Shown in pieces: positions 25,134 to 34,470 of a stretch of 64,000 nucleotides of DNA (within the stretch, counting starts at the first letter, position 1; every line of letters starts with the position of its first letter). Made by a program: the position numbers and the translations under genes. The notes under the pieces were generated by a model. That model was not told the origin of the DNA. It did not search any database and worked only from the letters and a program-made list of their open reading frames with translations. Source of the stretch: Halorubrum sp. BOL3-1 (GTDB lineage Archaea > Halobacteriota > Halobacteria > Halobacteriales > Haloferacaceae); NCBI RefSeq assembly GCF_004114375.1, contig NZ_CP034692.1:1054001-1118000 (forward strand), read 5' to 3'.

Positions 25134-26423
25134 TCACTCCCGGAAGGACTCCTCGCGCTCGAAGGGTTCGTCTTCCCCCTCCACCGCGAGGACGTCGAGC
25201 GCGGTCACCTCGGCGCCGACCCCGAGCAGCCCGGCGAGGCTCGGTTCCGTCCGCCCCTCGTCGCCGGATATCAGCTCCTTGACGTAGAGACCGCCCTCGC
25301 CGCGGATCTCGACGGTCGCGTGGCTGGGGTCGCCGTCTTCCAGTTCGGCGGTCGCCTCGTACACGTCGCGCTCGCGGGTGATGCTCGCGCGCCGGTGGTC
25401 GACCCGGTTGGGGGTGTACTGCTCGACGGTCGTCCCCTCCAGCTCCTCGACCGCCGCGGCGAGTGCGTCGGCGTCGATGTCGGCGTCGAAGGTCACCGCG
25501 GCCCGGTAGCGCTTGCCCGCGTCGTGTTCCTTCACGCGCTCGACCATGTCGTAGGTCGCGAGCCGGAGTCCCTCGACCTCGACCGCGCCCTCCGCGAACG
25601 CGTTGATGTCGGCCTGGAGTCGGTCGGTGTCGACCCGGCGTCGACGCGGCTCCTCGATCTCGATCACGAACGGCCGCCCGGTGCCGAGCATGAGCGCGTC
25701 GACGTCTTCCCGACCCGCGCCGTGGAACGTCGCCTCCGTCCCGTCGAGGACGTCCTCGACGACCGGCGCGGTGTACTCCTCGACGCTGTCGTCGTAGAGG
25801 TAACCGGAGCCGCCGCAGTGGTCGCAGGGGTCCGCGCCCTGTCGCCCCGACCCCTTACACTCCCGGCAGGGCCACTCCGTCTGGGGGATGTCGCGCTCCA
25901 GCTTGCGGTAGCGGCCGTAGACGAACGTCGAGTTCACCTTCGCGTCGATCGCGTCCTCGGCCAGGTCGATCGTGAACTGGACGTCCGGGCGGTCGAAGGA
26001 GACCTCGGCGTCGGTGCGCCGACCGAAGCGCTTGCCGACCTCGCGGTTGAACTCCGATTTGAACGGCTCGCCCGCGTCCTCGTCGAGACCGACGTCCGCG
26101 CGCAACAGGGCCTCGTTCTCCTCGATCAGCGGCGGGGGCCGCGTGCCGACGTTGTAGGTGGCGAACCCGACTCCTTCGACCGCCTCTGCGGCGCGGTCGG
26201 CCCACGCCTCGAACTCGGTACAGCGGCCCTCGCACACCCAGCAGTCCGCGGTGTCGACCGGCTCGTGGTCCTCGTCGTCGCGCAGCGCGAGCGACACCCG
26301 CAGCGCCGAGCCGCGCTCGGCGTTCGACAGCCCGAAGCTCCGGTCGGCGACGAGCCGGCCGAGACAGGCGTCACACACCGGACCGGTGTCGGTCGCGCGC
26401 GCCGCGACGTCGAGTACGTCCAT
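25134..26423 (-). CDS. pus10: tRNA pseudouridine synthase Pus10
   Basis: Forms pseudouridine at tRNA positions 54 and 55. 429 residues. Seen: N-terminal THUMP-like zinc site CDAC...CWVC, a second CRECKGSG...CDHCGGSG ribbon, and the catalytic block FHGAGREDVDALMLGTGRPFVIEIEEPRRR with the active-site Asp. Ends in DSVEEYTAPVVE-following regions typical of archaeal Pus10. Start ATG 26423; the open frame extends to 26525 only as shadow. The divergent nth gene starts 127 bases away. Confidence 0.95.
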   Translation of the reverse strand: MDVLDVAARATDTGPVCDACLGRLVADRSFGLSNAERGSALRVSLALRDDEDHEPVDTADCWVCEGRCTEFEAWADRAAEAVEGVGFATYNVGTRPPPLIEENEALLRADVGLDEDAGEPFKSEFNREVGKRFGRRTDAEVSFDRPDVQFTIDLAEDAIDAKVNSTFVYGRYRKLERDIPQTEWPCRECKGSGRQGADPCDHCGGSGYLYDDSVEEYTAPVVEDVLDGTEATFHGAGREDVDALMLGTGRPFVIEIEEPRRRRVDTDRLQADINAFAEGAVEVEGLRLATYDMVERVKEHDAGKRYRAAVTFDADIDADALAAAVEELEGTTVEQYTPNRVDHRRASITRERDVYEATAELEDGDPSHATVEIRGEGGLYVKELISGDEGRTEPSLAGLLGVGAEVTALDVLAVEGEDEPFEREESFRE

Positions 26424-26549
26424 ACGCGATCCAACGCGGCGCGTGGTAATTGTCTTACTACTCGGTGGAGGGGAGGGCACACCTCTCGGTCGGTCGAAGC
26501 GGACGCCTCCAGTCGGATCGTTCAATGTCGCCCGGACGGAGGAGTCCGT

Positions 26550-27233
26550 ATGGGAACGTCACTCGACCCGCGAGAGGAGCAGGTCGTCGAGGTCGTAGAC
26601 CGGCTCTACGAGGAGTACCCCGACTCGACCATCTCGCTCAACTACTCGAACCGGACGGAGCTACTGATCGCGGTTATTCTCTCGGCGCAGTGTACCGACG
26701 AGCGGGTGAACAAGGTGTGTGCGGATTTGTTCGAGACGTACGAAACCCCCGAAGAGTACGCGAACGCACCCCAAGAGGAGCTCGCGGAGGCGATCAACTC
26801 GATCACCTACTACAACAACAAAGCGGAGTATATCCGCTCGGCGTGCGCGGACATCGCGGACGAGCACGGCGGCGAGGTGCCGGACACGATGTCGGAGCTA
26901 ACCGATCTTATGGGCGTCGGTCGCAAGACGGCGAACGTCGTGCTCCAGCACGGCCACGACGTCGTCGAGGGGATCGTCGTCGACACCCACGTGCAGCGGA
27001 TCACGCGGCGGCTCGGAATTACGGAGGAGGAGCGACCGGAGGCGATAGAACAGGACCTCCTCGATATCGTCCCCGAGCGCGACTGGCAGCAGTTCACGCA
27101 TCTCATGATCGACCACGGTCGGGCGACGTGTACCGCGATCAACCCCGACTGCGCGGACTGCGCGCTCGCGGACGTCTGCCCCTCGGAGAAGGGCGACGGC
27201 GACGTGGACTTGGCGAGCGGCGAGGCGTGGTAG
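26550..27233 (+). CDS. nth: Endonuclease III (DNA glycosylase/AP lyase)
   Basis: Removes oxidised pyrimidines and cleaves AP sites in base excision repair. 227 residues. Seen: helix-hairpin-helix [14 protein letters not shown] with catalytic Lys126, then VVDTHVQRI with catalytic Asp145, and the [4Fe-4S] cysteines C194-x6-C201-x2-C204-x5-C210. The start ATG 26550 leaves a 684-base gene of normal length. Two T-rich tracts at 27338-27356 probably terminate it. Confidence 0.97.
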   Translation: MGTSLDPREEQVVEVVDRLYEEYPDSTISLNYSNRTELLIAVILSAQCTDERVNKVCADLFETYETPEEYANAPQEELAEAINSITYYNNKAEYIRSACADIADEHGGEVPDTMSELTDLMGVGRKTANVVLQHGHDVVEGIVVDTHVQRITRRLGITEEERPEAIEQDLLDIVPERDWQQFTHLMIDHGRATCTAINPDCADCALADVCPSEKGDGDVDLASGEAW

Positions 27234-27317
27234 GCGACCCGAGACGCCGAACGACCTCGGCCGAACGAGGACGGTATCGAGTGAGAGAGATCCGGCGCGT
27301 GACCGCGCGCCGTCGAC

Positions 27318-27366
27318 TCGTTTTCAGATCGGATCGTGTTTTTTGCGAGTCGTTTTTCAGATCGTC
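27318..27366 (+). terminator. T-rich terminator region after nth
   Basis: Two near-direct repeats of CGTTTT(T)CAGATCG (about 27318 and 27351) enclose an additional GTTTTTTGCG (27338). These T tracts follow the nth stop by about 100 bases and fit archaeal oligo-T termination. Confidence 0.45.
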
Positions 27367-27431
27367 CGGTCGACACGGTTCGGTCCCCTCGGGGCCGCCA
27401 CCGACGGACGAGATCGGGATCGAACGCCGCG

Positions 27432-27863
27432 TCAGCTCTCCGTAACCGTGAGGTCGAATCCCTCGCGAACCTCCCGTTCGGAGTCGTCGTCCGGGACGAC
27501 CGTGACCCCGTACTGGTACGTGCCGGGATCGACGGTCTCCGCGGCGGCGATCGGTACTTCGACGGTCACGTCGGTGCGTCGCGACCAGAACCACCGGGGC
27601 GGGGCGGAGTCTTCCCCCGAGTCCGGCGGCGGAGATACGTCCCGTTTCGAGGCGGCCCACCCGATAGTGATCCCGTTCGGCGGCGATCGGAAGGCGAAGC
27701 CGCCGACATCGGTCGCGCGGACCGTGACGGTCGTGTCCTCGCCGGGCGAGAGCGTCGGCGTGTCGCCGTCGACCGTCGGATTCCATTCGCCGTCGCTACC
27801 ACAGCCGGCCAGCGGGACCGTTCCGGCGGCGAGGAGGGCGGCGGTGAACCGCCGTCGATTCAT
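27432..27863 (-). CDS. Predicted Tat-exported lipoprotein
   Basis: 143-residue secreted protein. Seen: twin-arginine leader [21 protein letters not shown] with lipobox LAGC, so exported folded and lipid-anchored on the outer face, then a beta-rich domain with [20 protein letters not shown] and [14 protein letters not shown], resembling an Ig-like fold. Start ATG 27863. No catalytic motif. Function unknown. Confidence 0.75.
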   Translation of the reverse strand: MNRRRFTAALLAAGTVPLAGCGSDGEWNPTVDGDTPTLSPGEDTTVTVRATDVGGFAFRSPPNGITIGWAASKRDVSPPPDSGEDSAPPRWFWSRRTDVTVEVPIAAAETVDPGTYQYGVTVVPDDDSEREVREGFDLTVTES

Positions 27864-27964
27864 ATTGGGGAGTTGCGTTCGACGTGACAAACGCTTTGTG
27901 GGGGAAACGAGTTCGACACGGCGAAATACGGGACGTTCGGTGATACGCAGGCACTCTCATCACG

Positions 27965-28282
27965 ACCGAGCCCGCCGAAGCCCCAGTCGCTCGGCCGTAG
28001 GTCACCGATCTCGTCACAACCGAGACCGCCGAAGCCCCAGCCGGGAGGCAGCCGCACGCTCGCTGCGGTCCTCAGTCGCTCGCGTTGCTCGCTCCTTGCG
28101 GTCCTTACGTCGCCTCCGGCTGCCTCCCGGCCGCCCCTTCGAGTCCCGCCCCGCACCGCAACCGTACCTCACGCCTCCCCAGCCTCGTCGGTGGCCCTCC
28201 GCTTCGCTCCGGACCACCGACTCCCTCGCGCGACGCTGCTTTGCGGTCGCCAGAGGCGACCGCTCGCAGGCGCGCGCCACCG
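27965..28282 (+). repeat. Dispersed structured repeat, copy C
   Basis: Occupies most of the 496-base gap 27864-28359, just upstream of the gshA promoter. Two GAAGCCCCAG(T/C)CG motifs 54 bases apart, then the block shared with copy A (28131-28190, including 23 identical bases 28168-28190), a stem 28187-28221 and a 9-bp stem 28243-28251/28255-28263 with an AGA loop, ending in TCGCAGGCGCGCGCCACCG as in A. Stem bases differ from A in paired positions, so the pairing is kept. See findings. Confidence 0.75.
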
Positions 28283-28327
28283 TTGGGGATTCGGTTGTCG
28301 TCAACCGTACCTTCCGCCTTCCAATCG

Positions 28328-28334
28328 TTATAAG
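28328..28334 (+). promoter_or_regulatory. TATA box of gshA
   Basis: TTATAAG centred about 29 bases before the ATG at 28360; leaderless spacing. It lies 46 bases beyond the end of repeat copy C. Confidence 0.6.
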
Positions 28335-28359
28335 AGCGCGCGACCGATACGGGGCGGTA

Positions 28360-29439
28360 ATGGAACTGGGCTCGCGAGAGGCGTTCTCCCGGATGGGAAC
28401 GCTCGGCATCGAGGAGGAGTTCTACATCGTCGACGCCGAGGGCCGCCCGACCTCCGGGACCGACGACCTCGCCTACGGTCGCGACCCGCCCGCGGCCGTC
28501 CCGGAGGGGTTCGACCACGAGCTGTTCGAGTGTACCATCGAAGCGCAGACGGAGCTGATCGAAGACCCAGCGAACGCGGCCGACGCGCTCGCGAGGGTCC
28601 GTGAGGCGCTCGTCGAGCACGCCGCGGCCGACGGATACGGTATCGCGGCCGCCGGCCTCCACCCGGTCGCGAAGTGGCGCGAACTCGACCACGTTCAAAA
28701 GCCGCGGTATCAGGCGCAACTCGACCGCATCCAGTACCCCCAGCATCGGAACACGACCGCGGGCCTTCACGTCCACGTCGGCGTCGACGACGCGGACAAG
28801 GCCGTGTGGATCGCGAACCGACTGCGGTGGCACTGTCCGATTCTCCTCGCACTGTCCGCGAACTCCCCGTTCTGGAACGGGTTCGACACCGGACTAGCCT
28901 CGGCCCGCGCGAAGGTGTTCGAGAACCTCCCGAACACCGGCATTCCCTCCGCGTTCGACGACTTCGACGCCTTCCAACGATACGAGCGCCGGATGGTCGA
29001 GACCGACTCCATCGCGGACCGCGGCGAGCTGTGGTTCGACGTGCGCCCCCACACCGGCCACGGCACCGTGGAGGTCCGGGCGCCCGACGCGCAGCGCGAC
29101 CCCGAGGTGACGCTCGCCCTCGCGGAGTACGTCCACGCCCTCGCCGTCGACTACGCCGAGCGCTACGAGGACAGCGAGTCTCCGGCCGCGCTCCGCCGCG
29201 AACTCCTCGACGAGAACAAGTGGCGCGCGGTCCGGCGCGGCCGCGACGCCGCGTTCGTCGACCGCGACGGCGAGGGGACGACCGCGCTGGAAGCGGTCGT
29301 CGACGCCGAGTGCGACCGGCTCGGTGTCTCCGGGATCCGCGAGGTGTACGAGTCGGAGAGCGGCGCCGCGCGCCAGCGTCGGATCCGCGAGGAGTCCGGC
29401 GTCGACGCGCTGTGCGACGACCTCCTGGTGAAGGCCTGA
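28360..29439 (+). CDS. gshA: Glutamate-cysteine ligase (GCS2-type)
   Basis: Makes gamma-glutamylcysteine, the main low-molecular thiol of haloarchaea. 359 residues. Seen: [22 protein letters not shown] near the N terminus, ATP-grasp-like carboxylate-amine ligase regions with [64 protein letters not shown]. Start ATG 28360 is fixed by the TATA box. No second-step glutathione synthetase is nearby, fitting gamma-glutamylcysteine as end product. Confidence 0.92.
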   Translation: MELGSREAFSRMGTLGIEEEFYIVDAEGRPTSGTDDLAYGRDPPAAVPEGFDHELFECTIEAQTELIEDPANAADALARVREALVEHAAADGYGIAAAGLHPVAKWRELDHVQKPRYQAQLDRIQYPQHRNTTAGLHVHVGVDDADKAVWIANRLRWHCPILLALSANSPFWNGFDTGLASARAKVFENLPNTGIPSAFDDFDAFQRYERRMVETDSIADRGELWFDVRPHTGHGTVEVRAPDAQRDPEVTLALAEYVHALAVDYAERYEDSESPAALRRELLDENKWRAVRRGRDAAFVDRDGEGTTALEAVVDAECDRLGVSGIREVYESESGAARQRRIREESGVDALCDDLLVKA

Positions 29440-29529
29440 CGCCGCTCGCGGCCGACACCCGACGCACCGAGTTTCGTCGGAACGAAAGCGACGAGAAACC
29501 CTTTTGCCCGCGTGGCCCCATCTCCCGTC

Positions 29530-30150
29530 ATGACCACGGACGATTCGCCTGCCGGTCCGGGAGACGACGCGGAGGAGTCACCGACGGAACGGACCCGCGA
29601 GGAGCTTCGGAAGACCAGAGAGCGGCTCGGCGAGGGCGCCGACAAGGCGGTGAAGGGGTTCGACGACAACGTCGTCGACCTCCTCGCTTGGGTCCTCGAC
29701 ACCGAGACCCGCGCGCGCATCTACGTCTACCTCCGAGACAACCCCCACAGCACGAGCGACGAGGTCGCGGACGGCACGGGACTCTACCCCAGTACAGTCC
29801 GCGAGGCGCTTGCGGAACTCCACGACGAGGACACCGTCGAGCGGGGCAAGCGGAAGGCCGAGGGCGCGGGCAACAACCCCTACGAGTACGAGGCCATCGC
29901 GCCGAGCGACTTGGTCCGGGGCGTCGTCGGCGACGTCCAGGCGGAGCTGAACGCCGTTTTCAACCTCGACCGTCGGCTCGGCGGCGAGTCGCCCGACGGC
30001 GACGCCGAACCGGTCCAGATATCCGTCGACGGCGACGGCGGAGACGGCGAGACCGGTGAGAACGGAGACGACGTGGACGGGAGCGGCCAGGACGACGGCG
30101 GCGGAGACGGAAACGAGCGCGGCGGCGCGGACGACGACCCCGAGAACTGA
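29530..30150 (+). CDS. Winged helix-turn-helix regulator, haloarchaeal type
   Basis: 206-residue DNA-binding protein. Seen: a helix-rich N-terminal Glu/Arg segment, then LDTETRARIYVYLRDNPHSTSDEVADGTGLYPSTVREALAELHDEDTVERGKRKAEG, a wHTH with a clear recognition helix, and a disordered Gly/Asp tail of about 55 residues. Start ATG 29530; an ATG six codons upstream is possible. AAACCCTTTTGC about 30 bases before is a weak TATA. Target unknown. Confidence 0.8.
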   Translation: MTTDDSPAGPGDDAEESPTERTREELRKTRERLGEGADKAVKGFDDNVVDLLAWVLDTETRARIYVYLRDNPHSTSDEVADGTGLYPSTVREALAELHDEDTVERGKRKAEGAGNNPYEYEAIAPSDLVRGVVGDVQAELNAVFNLDRRLGGESPDGDAEPVQISVDGDGGDGETGENGDDVDGSGQDDGGGDGNERGGADDDPEN

Positions 30151-30230
30151 GTCGGTCCCGCCGGCTCGGGTTCGAATCGGGTCGACCGCGCTTCGGGATA
30201 TTTTAAGTTCGACCCGCGCAACCGGGAGGC

Positions 30231-30725
30231 ATGAACGTCGCGCTGGGGGGTACGTTCGACCCCGTTCACGACGGCCACCGCAAGCTGTTCGAACGGGCGT
30301 TCGAGCTGGGCGACGTCACCGTCGGACTCACCGCCGACGACCTGGCGCCGGACACCCGACACGTCGAGCGATACGTCCGCCCGTACGGGGAGCGGAAGCG
30401 CGACCTCGAGGCCGAACTGGCCCCGCGGGCCGAGGCTCGCGGGCGCGAGTACGAGATCCGGGAGCTGACCGAGCCGACCGGTATCGCGGTCGAGCCGGAG
30501 TTCGACGCGCTCGTCGTCTCGCCCGAGACCCGCGGCGGCGGCGAGCGCATCAACGAGATCCGCGCCGAGCGCGGCCGCGACCCCCTCGAACTGGTGGTCG
30601 TCGACCACGTCACGGCCGAGGACGGCGAGCGCATCTCTTCGACGCGGATCGTCGCGGGCGAGATCGACGAACACGGCGACCTCACCCCCGAGCGCGAGGG
30701 TCGAGGCGCGACCCGGCCGGAATGA
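30231..30725 (+). CDS. coaD: Phosphopantetheine adenylyltransferase, archaeal
   Basis: Penultimate step of coenzyme A synthesis: 4'-phosphopantetheine plus ATP to dephospho-CoA. 164 residues. Seen: VALGGTFDPVHDGHRKLF with the H13-x-x-H16 nucleotidyltransferase motif and ISSTRIVAGEID near the C terminus, matching the archaeal PPAT family. ATATTTTAAG lies about 30 bases upstream. Overlaps the next gene by ATGA. Confidence 0.95.
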   Translation: MNVALGGTFDPVHDGHRKLFERAFELGDVTVGLTADDLAPDTRHVERYVRPYGERKRDLEAELAPRAEARGREYEIRELTEPTGIAVEPEFDALVVSPETRGGGERINEIRAERGRDPLELVVVDHVTAEDGERISSTRIVAGEIDEHGDLTPEREGRGATRPE

Positions 30726-31171
30726 GCGGAGCCGACGGCGACAACGGCACCCGAGGCGCGCGAGCGTCGGCCTTCCGTCGGGTCGTACTCGGTGAGACCG
30801 GCTTCGAGCGTGCGGCGGTCTGGAGCGCGGTCGGTCTCGCGCTGTCGTACGCCGCCTTCGACGCGACGGGAGCCGCCGGTCTCGGTCCGTCGGTGACGGC
30901 CGGCGCCCTCGCCGCGGTCGCCGCGCTGGGAACGGTCGCGTTCGCCGCCGCGGGCGGACGGGCGCTCCCGGCGACGCTGCTCGCGTGCGGTCCCCTCGCG
31001 GGGACGCTGTTGCGAGCGCTCGGTCCGGAGCCGTACGTCCTCCCCGTCTCTGCCGGCGCTCCGCCCGTCACGGCGTTCACCGCGCCGCTCGCGCTCGCCG
31101 CCGCGGTCGCCGTCGCGGTCGGGACCGCGGCGACCGTCGTCGGGGTCCTCGTCGAGCGGATCGATTCGTGA
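30722..31171 (+). CDS. Small integral membrane protein
   Basis: 149-residue protein with about four hydrophobic helices (FERAAVWSAVGLALSYAAF, VTAGALAAVAALGTVAFAA, ALPATLLACGPLAGTLLRAL, FTAPLALAAAVAVAVGTAATVVGVL). The ATG overlaps the coaD stop, so it is translationally coupled. No recognised family. Role unknown. Confidence 0.7.
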   Translation: MSGADGDNGTRGARASAFRRVVLGETGFERAAVWSAVGLALSYAAFDATGAAGLGPSVTAGALAAVAALGTVAFAAAGGRALPATLLACGPLAGTLLRALGPEPYVLPVSAGAPPVTAFTAPLALAAAVAVAVGTAATVVGVLVERIDS

Positions 31172-31195
31172 GACGCCCGTGCGGTACTCGGGGGT

Positions 31196-32623
31196 TCAGT
31201 CGTCGAGCGTTCCGTTCAACACCTTCGCGGCGACGAGTACCGGGTCCCACACCGGGCTGAACGGCGGGGCGTAGGCGAGGTCCAACCGCTCGACCTCGGC
31301 GACGGTCATGTCCGCCTCGACCGCGGTCGCGAGGGTGTCGATCCGGACCGCGGCGCGGTCGGTGCCGACGATGCTCCCCCCGAGGAGCCGCCCCGTGTCG
31401 CGGTCCGCGACGAGCGTCACGTCGGTCTCGGCGGCGCCCGGGTAGTAGCCGGAGCGCGATCCGGCGGTCACCGTCTCGCTGACCGGGTCGAACCCGGCCT
31501 CCGCCGCCGCCTCGTGGTCGAGAAGCCCGACGCGGGCGGCCTCGGCGTCGAACGCCTTCACCGCCGCGGTGCCCGCGATATGGCCTACGGGCGTCGGGTC
31601 GCCCGCCACGGTCGCTCCGATCGCTCGCCCGGCGCGGTTCGCGGTGAGTCCGAGCGGGATCCAGTCGGGGTCGCCCGTCACGGCGTGGCGCGCAGTCGCG
31701 CAGTCGCCGGCGGCGTACACGTCCGGGAGGCTCGTCCGGCCGCGGTCGTCGACGCGGATCGCGCCGCCCGACCCGAGTTCGACCCCGGTACCGTCGAGGA
31801 GTTCCGTGTTCGGTCGGATGCCAACGCCGACGACCGCCATGTCGAACGAGATCCTGTCGCCGTCGACGTCGACCGCCTCGATCCGGTCGTCACCGACGAG
31901 CGCCTCGACCGGGGAGTCGGTGTGAACCGCGACGCCCTCGGCTTCGAGCGCGTCCTCGACGCGACCGCCGACCGTCTCACCGAACGGCGGGAGGAGGTGG
32001 CCGGACCGCTGGAACACGTGGACGTCGAGACCGCGCTCCGTGAGCGCCTCGGCCACCTCGACGCCGACGTACCCGCCGCCGACGACCGCGACGGTCTCCG
32101 GTGCCGGCATCGCCGCGTTGCGGTCGGCGCGCTCGCGGTCGACCGCGCTCACGTCGGCGCGTTCCGGGTCGTACGCGTCCGGCTCGGCCACGTAAGCGTC
32201 GATGGCGGCCGCCGCGTCCATGTTGTGAAGCGTGAACGCGCCGTCGACGCCGCGCACGTCGAAGGGACCGGTGGTCGCGCGCGCTCCGGTGGCGACGAGC
32301 AGGTCGCCGTACGCCCGGTCGAACCGGTCTCCCTCGGTCGTCTCGACCGTGACGCGCTTCGCGTCGGGGTCGACGGCGACGACCTCGTGTCCCCGCCGGA
32401 GGTCGATCTCCCGCTCGTCGACCTCGCCCGGCGACAGCGACAGGAGGTCCGACATGCGGTCGACGTAGCCGGCGATGAAGTAGGGCATCCCGCAGTAGGC
32501 GTAGGATATCCACCGGCCCTTCTCGTAGGCGATGACATCGCGGTCGGGCGCCTCGCGGCGGAACTTGCTGGCCGCGCTCAACCCCGCCGCGTCGGCGCCG
32601 ACGACCACGAACGGATCACTCAT
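31196..32623 (-). CDS. CoA-disulfide reductase/NADH oxidase-like flavoprotein
   Basis: 475-residue FAD/NAD enzyme. Seen: FVVVGADAAGLSAASKFRREAP (FAD), the SYAYCGMPYF redox Cys at about residue 44 as in CoA disulfide reductases, AVVGGGYVGVEVAEAL (NAD), VYAAGDCATARH, and the C-terminal dimerisation domain with YYPGAAETDVTLVADRDTGRLLGGSIVG. In this group one cysteine carries the reaction. Reduces CoA disulfides, sulfur or oxygen depending on member. It converges on the coaD group. Confidence 0.88.
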   Translation of the reverse strand: MSDPFVVVGADAAGLSAASKFRREAPDRDVIAYEKGRWISYAYCGMPYFIAGYVDRMSDLLSLSPGEVDEREIDLRRGHEVVAVDPDAKRVTVETTEGDRFDRAYGDLLVATGARATTGPFDVRGVDGAFTLHNMDAAAAIDAYVAEPDAYDPERADVSAVDRERADRNAAMPAPETVAVVGGGYVGVEVAEALTERGLDVHVFQRSGHLLPPFGETVGGRVEDALEAEGVAVHTDSPVEALVGDDRIEAVDVDGDRISFDMAVVGVGIRPNTELLDGTGVELGSGGAIRVDDRGRTSLPDVYAAGDCATARHAVTGDPDWIPLGLTANRAGRAIGATVAGDPTPVGHIAGTAAVKAFDAEAARVGLLDHEAAAEAGFDPVSETVTAGSRSGYYPGAAETDVTLVADRDTGRLLGGSIVGTDRAAVRIDTLATAVEADMTVAEVERLDLAYAPPFSPVWDPVLVAAKVLNGTLDD

Positions 32624-32733
32624 GTACGTACATCGACGGGCCGGGTGAAAAAGTCACGCCGCGGGTGCGGTCCGGCCGCGCGGCCGACGCCGTTCGGCGC
32701 GGACCGCTTCCGGCCGGCGGTCGCGCCCGCGAC

Positions 32734-33171
32734 TCAGTCGTCCTCGGCCAGCCGCGAGAGCGTCTCGCGGGCGTTCGCGACTGCCTTCTCCTTTTTCGCA
32801 GGATACGCCTCGACCTTCGTGCGGACGGTGAGTCCGGGACCGAGCCGGACGTCCCCGCGGAACGCGGCCTGCTTGTCGAGGCGGAGGAAGAGCGCGCAGT
32901 TGTCGTCGACCCGCTCATCGAGCTCGTCGAGGACGCGGTCGAGGTCGTCCAGCTCGGAGAGCCGGTCGAGCACGTGTCGCATCTCGTCTGCGGTCTCGAC
33001 CCGCGCCGAGAGCACGACGATCCGGTCCCCGTGATGGCCCACGTTCTTGACGCGGTCGAGTTCGACATCCTCGGGGAGGAGGGCGTACAGCGCCTGCTCG
33101 ACGCGTTTCACGTCCTCCGTTGCGTACGAGAACGCGCGGAGGTCGACGTAGTGGAAGGGGACTTTCGGCAT
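32734..33171 (-). CDS. Predicted RNA-binding protein (COG1325-like)
   Basis: 145-residue protein. Seen: HYVDLRAFSYATEDVKRVEQALYALLP and a later cluster DNCALFLRLDKQAAFRGDVRLG. This is the archaeal family often annotated as a putative exosome-associated RNA-binding protein. Function is inferred from such annotation. Divergence from its neighbours and ordinary acidic composition support a real gene. Confidence 0.75.
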   Translation of the reverse strand: MPKVPFHYVDLRAFSYATEDVKRVEQALYALLPEDVELDRVKNVGHHGDRIVVLSARVETADEMRHVLDRLSELDDLDRVLDELDERVDDNCALFLRLDKQAAFRGDVRLGPGLTVRTKVEAYPAKKEKAVANARETLSRLAEDD

Positions 33172-33192
33172 GCGAAAACGGGTGAGCCGGCG

Positions 33193-33381
33193 TTACTCCT
33201 CGCTCTCGACGGCGTCGAGCGCGTCCTCGGGGACACCCGTCTCTTGGCCGTCCTCGAAGCTGACCGTGTACGTCGCGTCGCCGAACATCGTCTCCATTAC
33301 CTGCGTGATCGTGCCCGTATCGCCGTCGTACTCGCTGTGTTTGTCGTGGAGCACGACTTCGTCTTCCTTCTCGAAGCTCAT
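33193..33381 (-). CDS. Small KOW/DUF1918-like protein
   Basis: 62-residue protein, MSFEKEDEVVLHDKHSEYDGDTGTITQVMETMFGDATYTVSFEDGQETG. The pattern of a short SH3-like barrel with G-x-I/T and a closing F-E-DG-x-E recalls DUF1918. Transcribed away from 33400 with TTTTAACCG about 25 bases upstream on the minus strand. It lies 21 bases upstream of the RNA-binding protein gene and may be co-transcribed with it. Confidence 0.7.
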   Translation of the reverse strand: MSFEKEDEVVLHDKHSEYDGDTGTITQVMETMFGDATYTVSFEDGQETGVPEDALDAVESEE

Positions 33382-33459
33382 GGCGTCTCGTTCCGCCGGG
33401 ACGGTTAAAAGCGCGCGGATCCGCGCCGGAGCCGCGTGGATCGAACGGGGAACCCCCGC

Positions 33460-34053
33460 TCACGCCACCGCGAGCAGCGCCGCACCGAACGCGACCGTCA
33501 GCGCGAGTCCCACCGCGAGCCAGACGAGCGCGCTGTCGACGGCGAGCGCGAGCGCGACGCCCGCGGCGACCGCGAGGAACCCGAGGACTGCGCCCGCGAT
33601 CCCCCCGCGCTGGACGAGGCGGTCGAGCGCGTTCACCGCGCGCTGGCGGGGCGGGAGATCCGGGCTGCGTTCCGGGGGCGCCGAGAGGGTCTCGTCGACG
33701 GCGATCGGCTCCTCGGGAGTCTCGGTCGACGGTTGGACGCGCACGTCGACGTAGCGGGTGTTCGACCCGTAGCCGGTGACGATCTTTAGCTTGCCGTCGA
33801 CCGGTTCGTCGACGTCGGCCGTCGAGACGTGGACGTGGCGGGTGGCCTCGTCGGCGACGAAGTAGTTGACCTCGTCGACCGCGGTCACTCGACCGAGTTC
33901 GTCGTCGAAGTGAAGGTGAACGTGCGTCGAGCGCCCGCTGTTGTCGAGCGCGACCGGAAACGGTCCGTCCGTGACGAACGCCTCCGCCGCGTCGATATCG
34001 TGGACCGTCTCCCCGTTCAGTTCGACATCGAGTGTCGGCACGGTGGAGACCAC
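33460..34053 (-). CDS. Haloarchaeal protein with C-terminal membrane anchor
   Basis: 197-residue protein. N-terminal two-thirds is soluble and beta-rich (STHVHLHFDDELGRVTAV, EATRHVHVSTADVD, TRYVDVRVQP); C-terminal third has two hydrophobic helices (GAVLGFLAVAAGVALALAV, LVWLAVGLALTVAFGAALLAVA) separated by a few residues. Starts at GTG 34053, or GTG 34041, which sits about 26 bases from the TTTTTATTA tract (34063-34072 minus strand) and is the better leaderless fit. Function unknown. Confidence 0.65.
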   Translation of the reverse strand: MVSTVPTLDVELNGETVHDIDAAEAFVTDGPFPVALDNSGRSTHVHLHFDDELGRVTAVDEVNYFVADEATRHVHVSTADVDEPVDGKLKIVTGYGSNTRYVDVRVQPSTETPEEPIAVDETLSAPPERSPDLPPRQRAVNALDRLVQRGGIAGAVLGFLAVAAGVALALAVDSALVWLAVGLALTVAFGAALLAVA

Positions 34054-34146
34054 GACCCCGTAATAAAAAAAGATTCACACAGGTGAGGGGTTCGCCGGCC
34101 GTGACTCCGGCCGGAGCATCCGCGGCGGGCGCCCGAAACGGAGCCC

Positions 34147-34341
34147 CTACGCCGCCGCCTCTTCGCGCATGTCCGGCGGCAGGAGGTTCGGGATCCCGTC
34201 CTCGATCGGGTAGGTCTCGCCGCACTCCGTACACGTGAGCGTCCCGGCGAGAACCTCCTCGTCGTCCGCCTCGTCGACGTCGAGTTCGAGGGGCTCCTTG
34301 TCGAGCGGACAGCAGATCACGTCCATCAGGGATTCCTTCAT
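34147..34341 (-). CDS. Trm112-like zinc-ribbon protein
   Basis: 64-residue zinc ribbon. Seen: MDVICCPLDKEPLEL and CTECGETYPIEDGIPNLLPPDM, the Trm112 pattern (CC-P ... C-x-x-C-G-x-x-Y-P-I-x-x-G-I-P-x-L-L). Trm112 partners activate methyltransferases acting on tRNA, rRNA or release factors. TTTTTTATCGG about 25 bases upstream supports ATG 34341. Confidence 0.85.
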   Translation of the reverse strand: MKESLMDVICCPLDKEPLELDVDEADDEEVLAGTLTCTECGETYPIEDGIPNLLPPDMREEAAA

Positions 34342-34470
34342 AGCGTCCGATTGGCTCGGACCGATAAAAAAGCGTGCGGGTCGCGGTCGCGAGGCGGAGA
34401 GAGCGACGACCTCGGTGCGGGAAGCGAGCGGATGGCAACGTCTTTGCCGGCGCGTCTCGCCTCACGTGAC

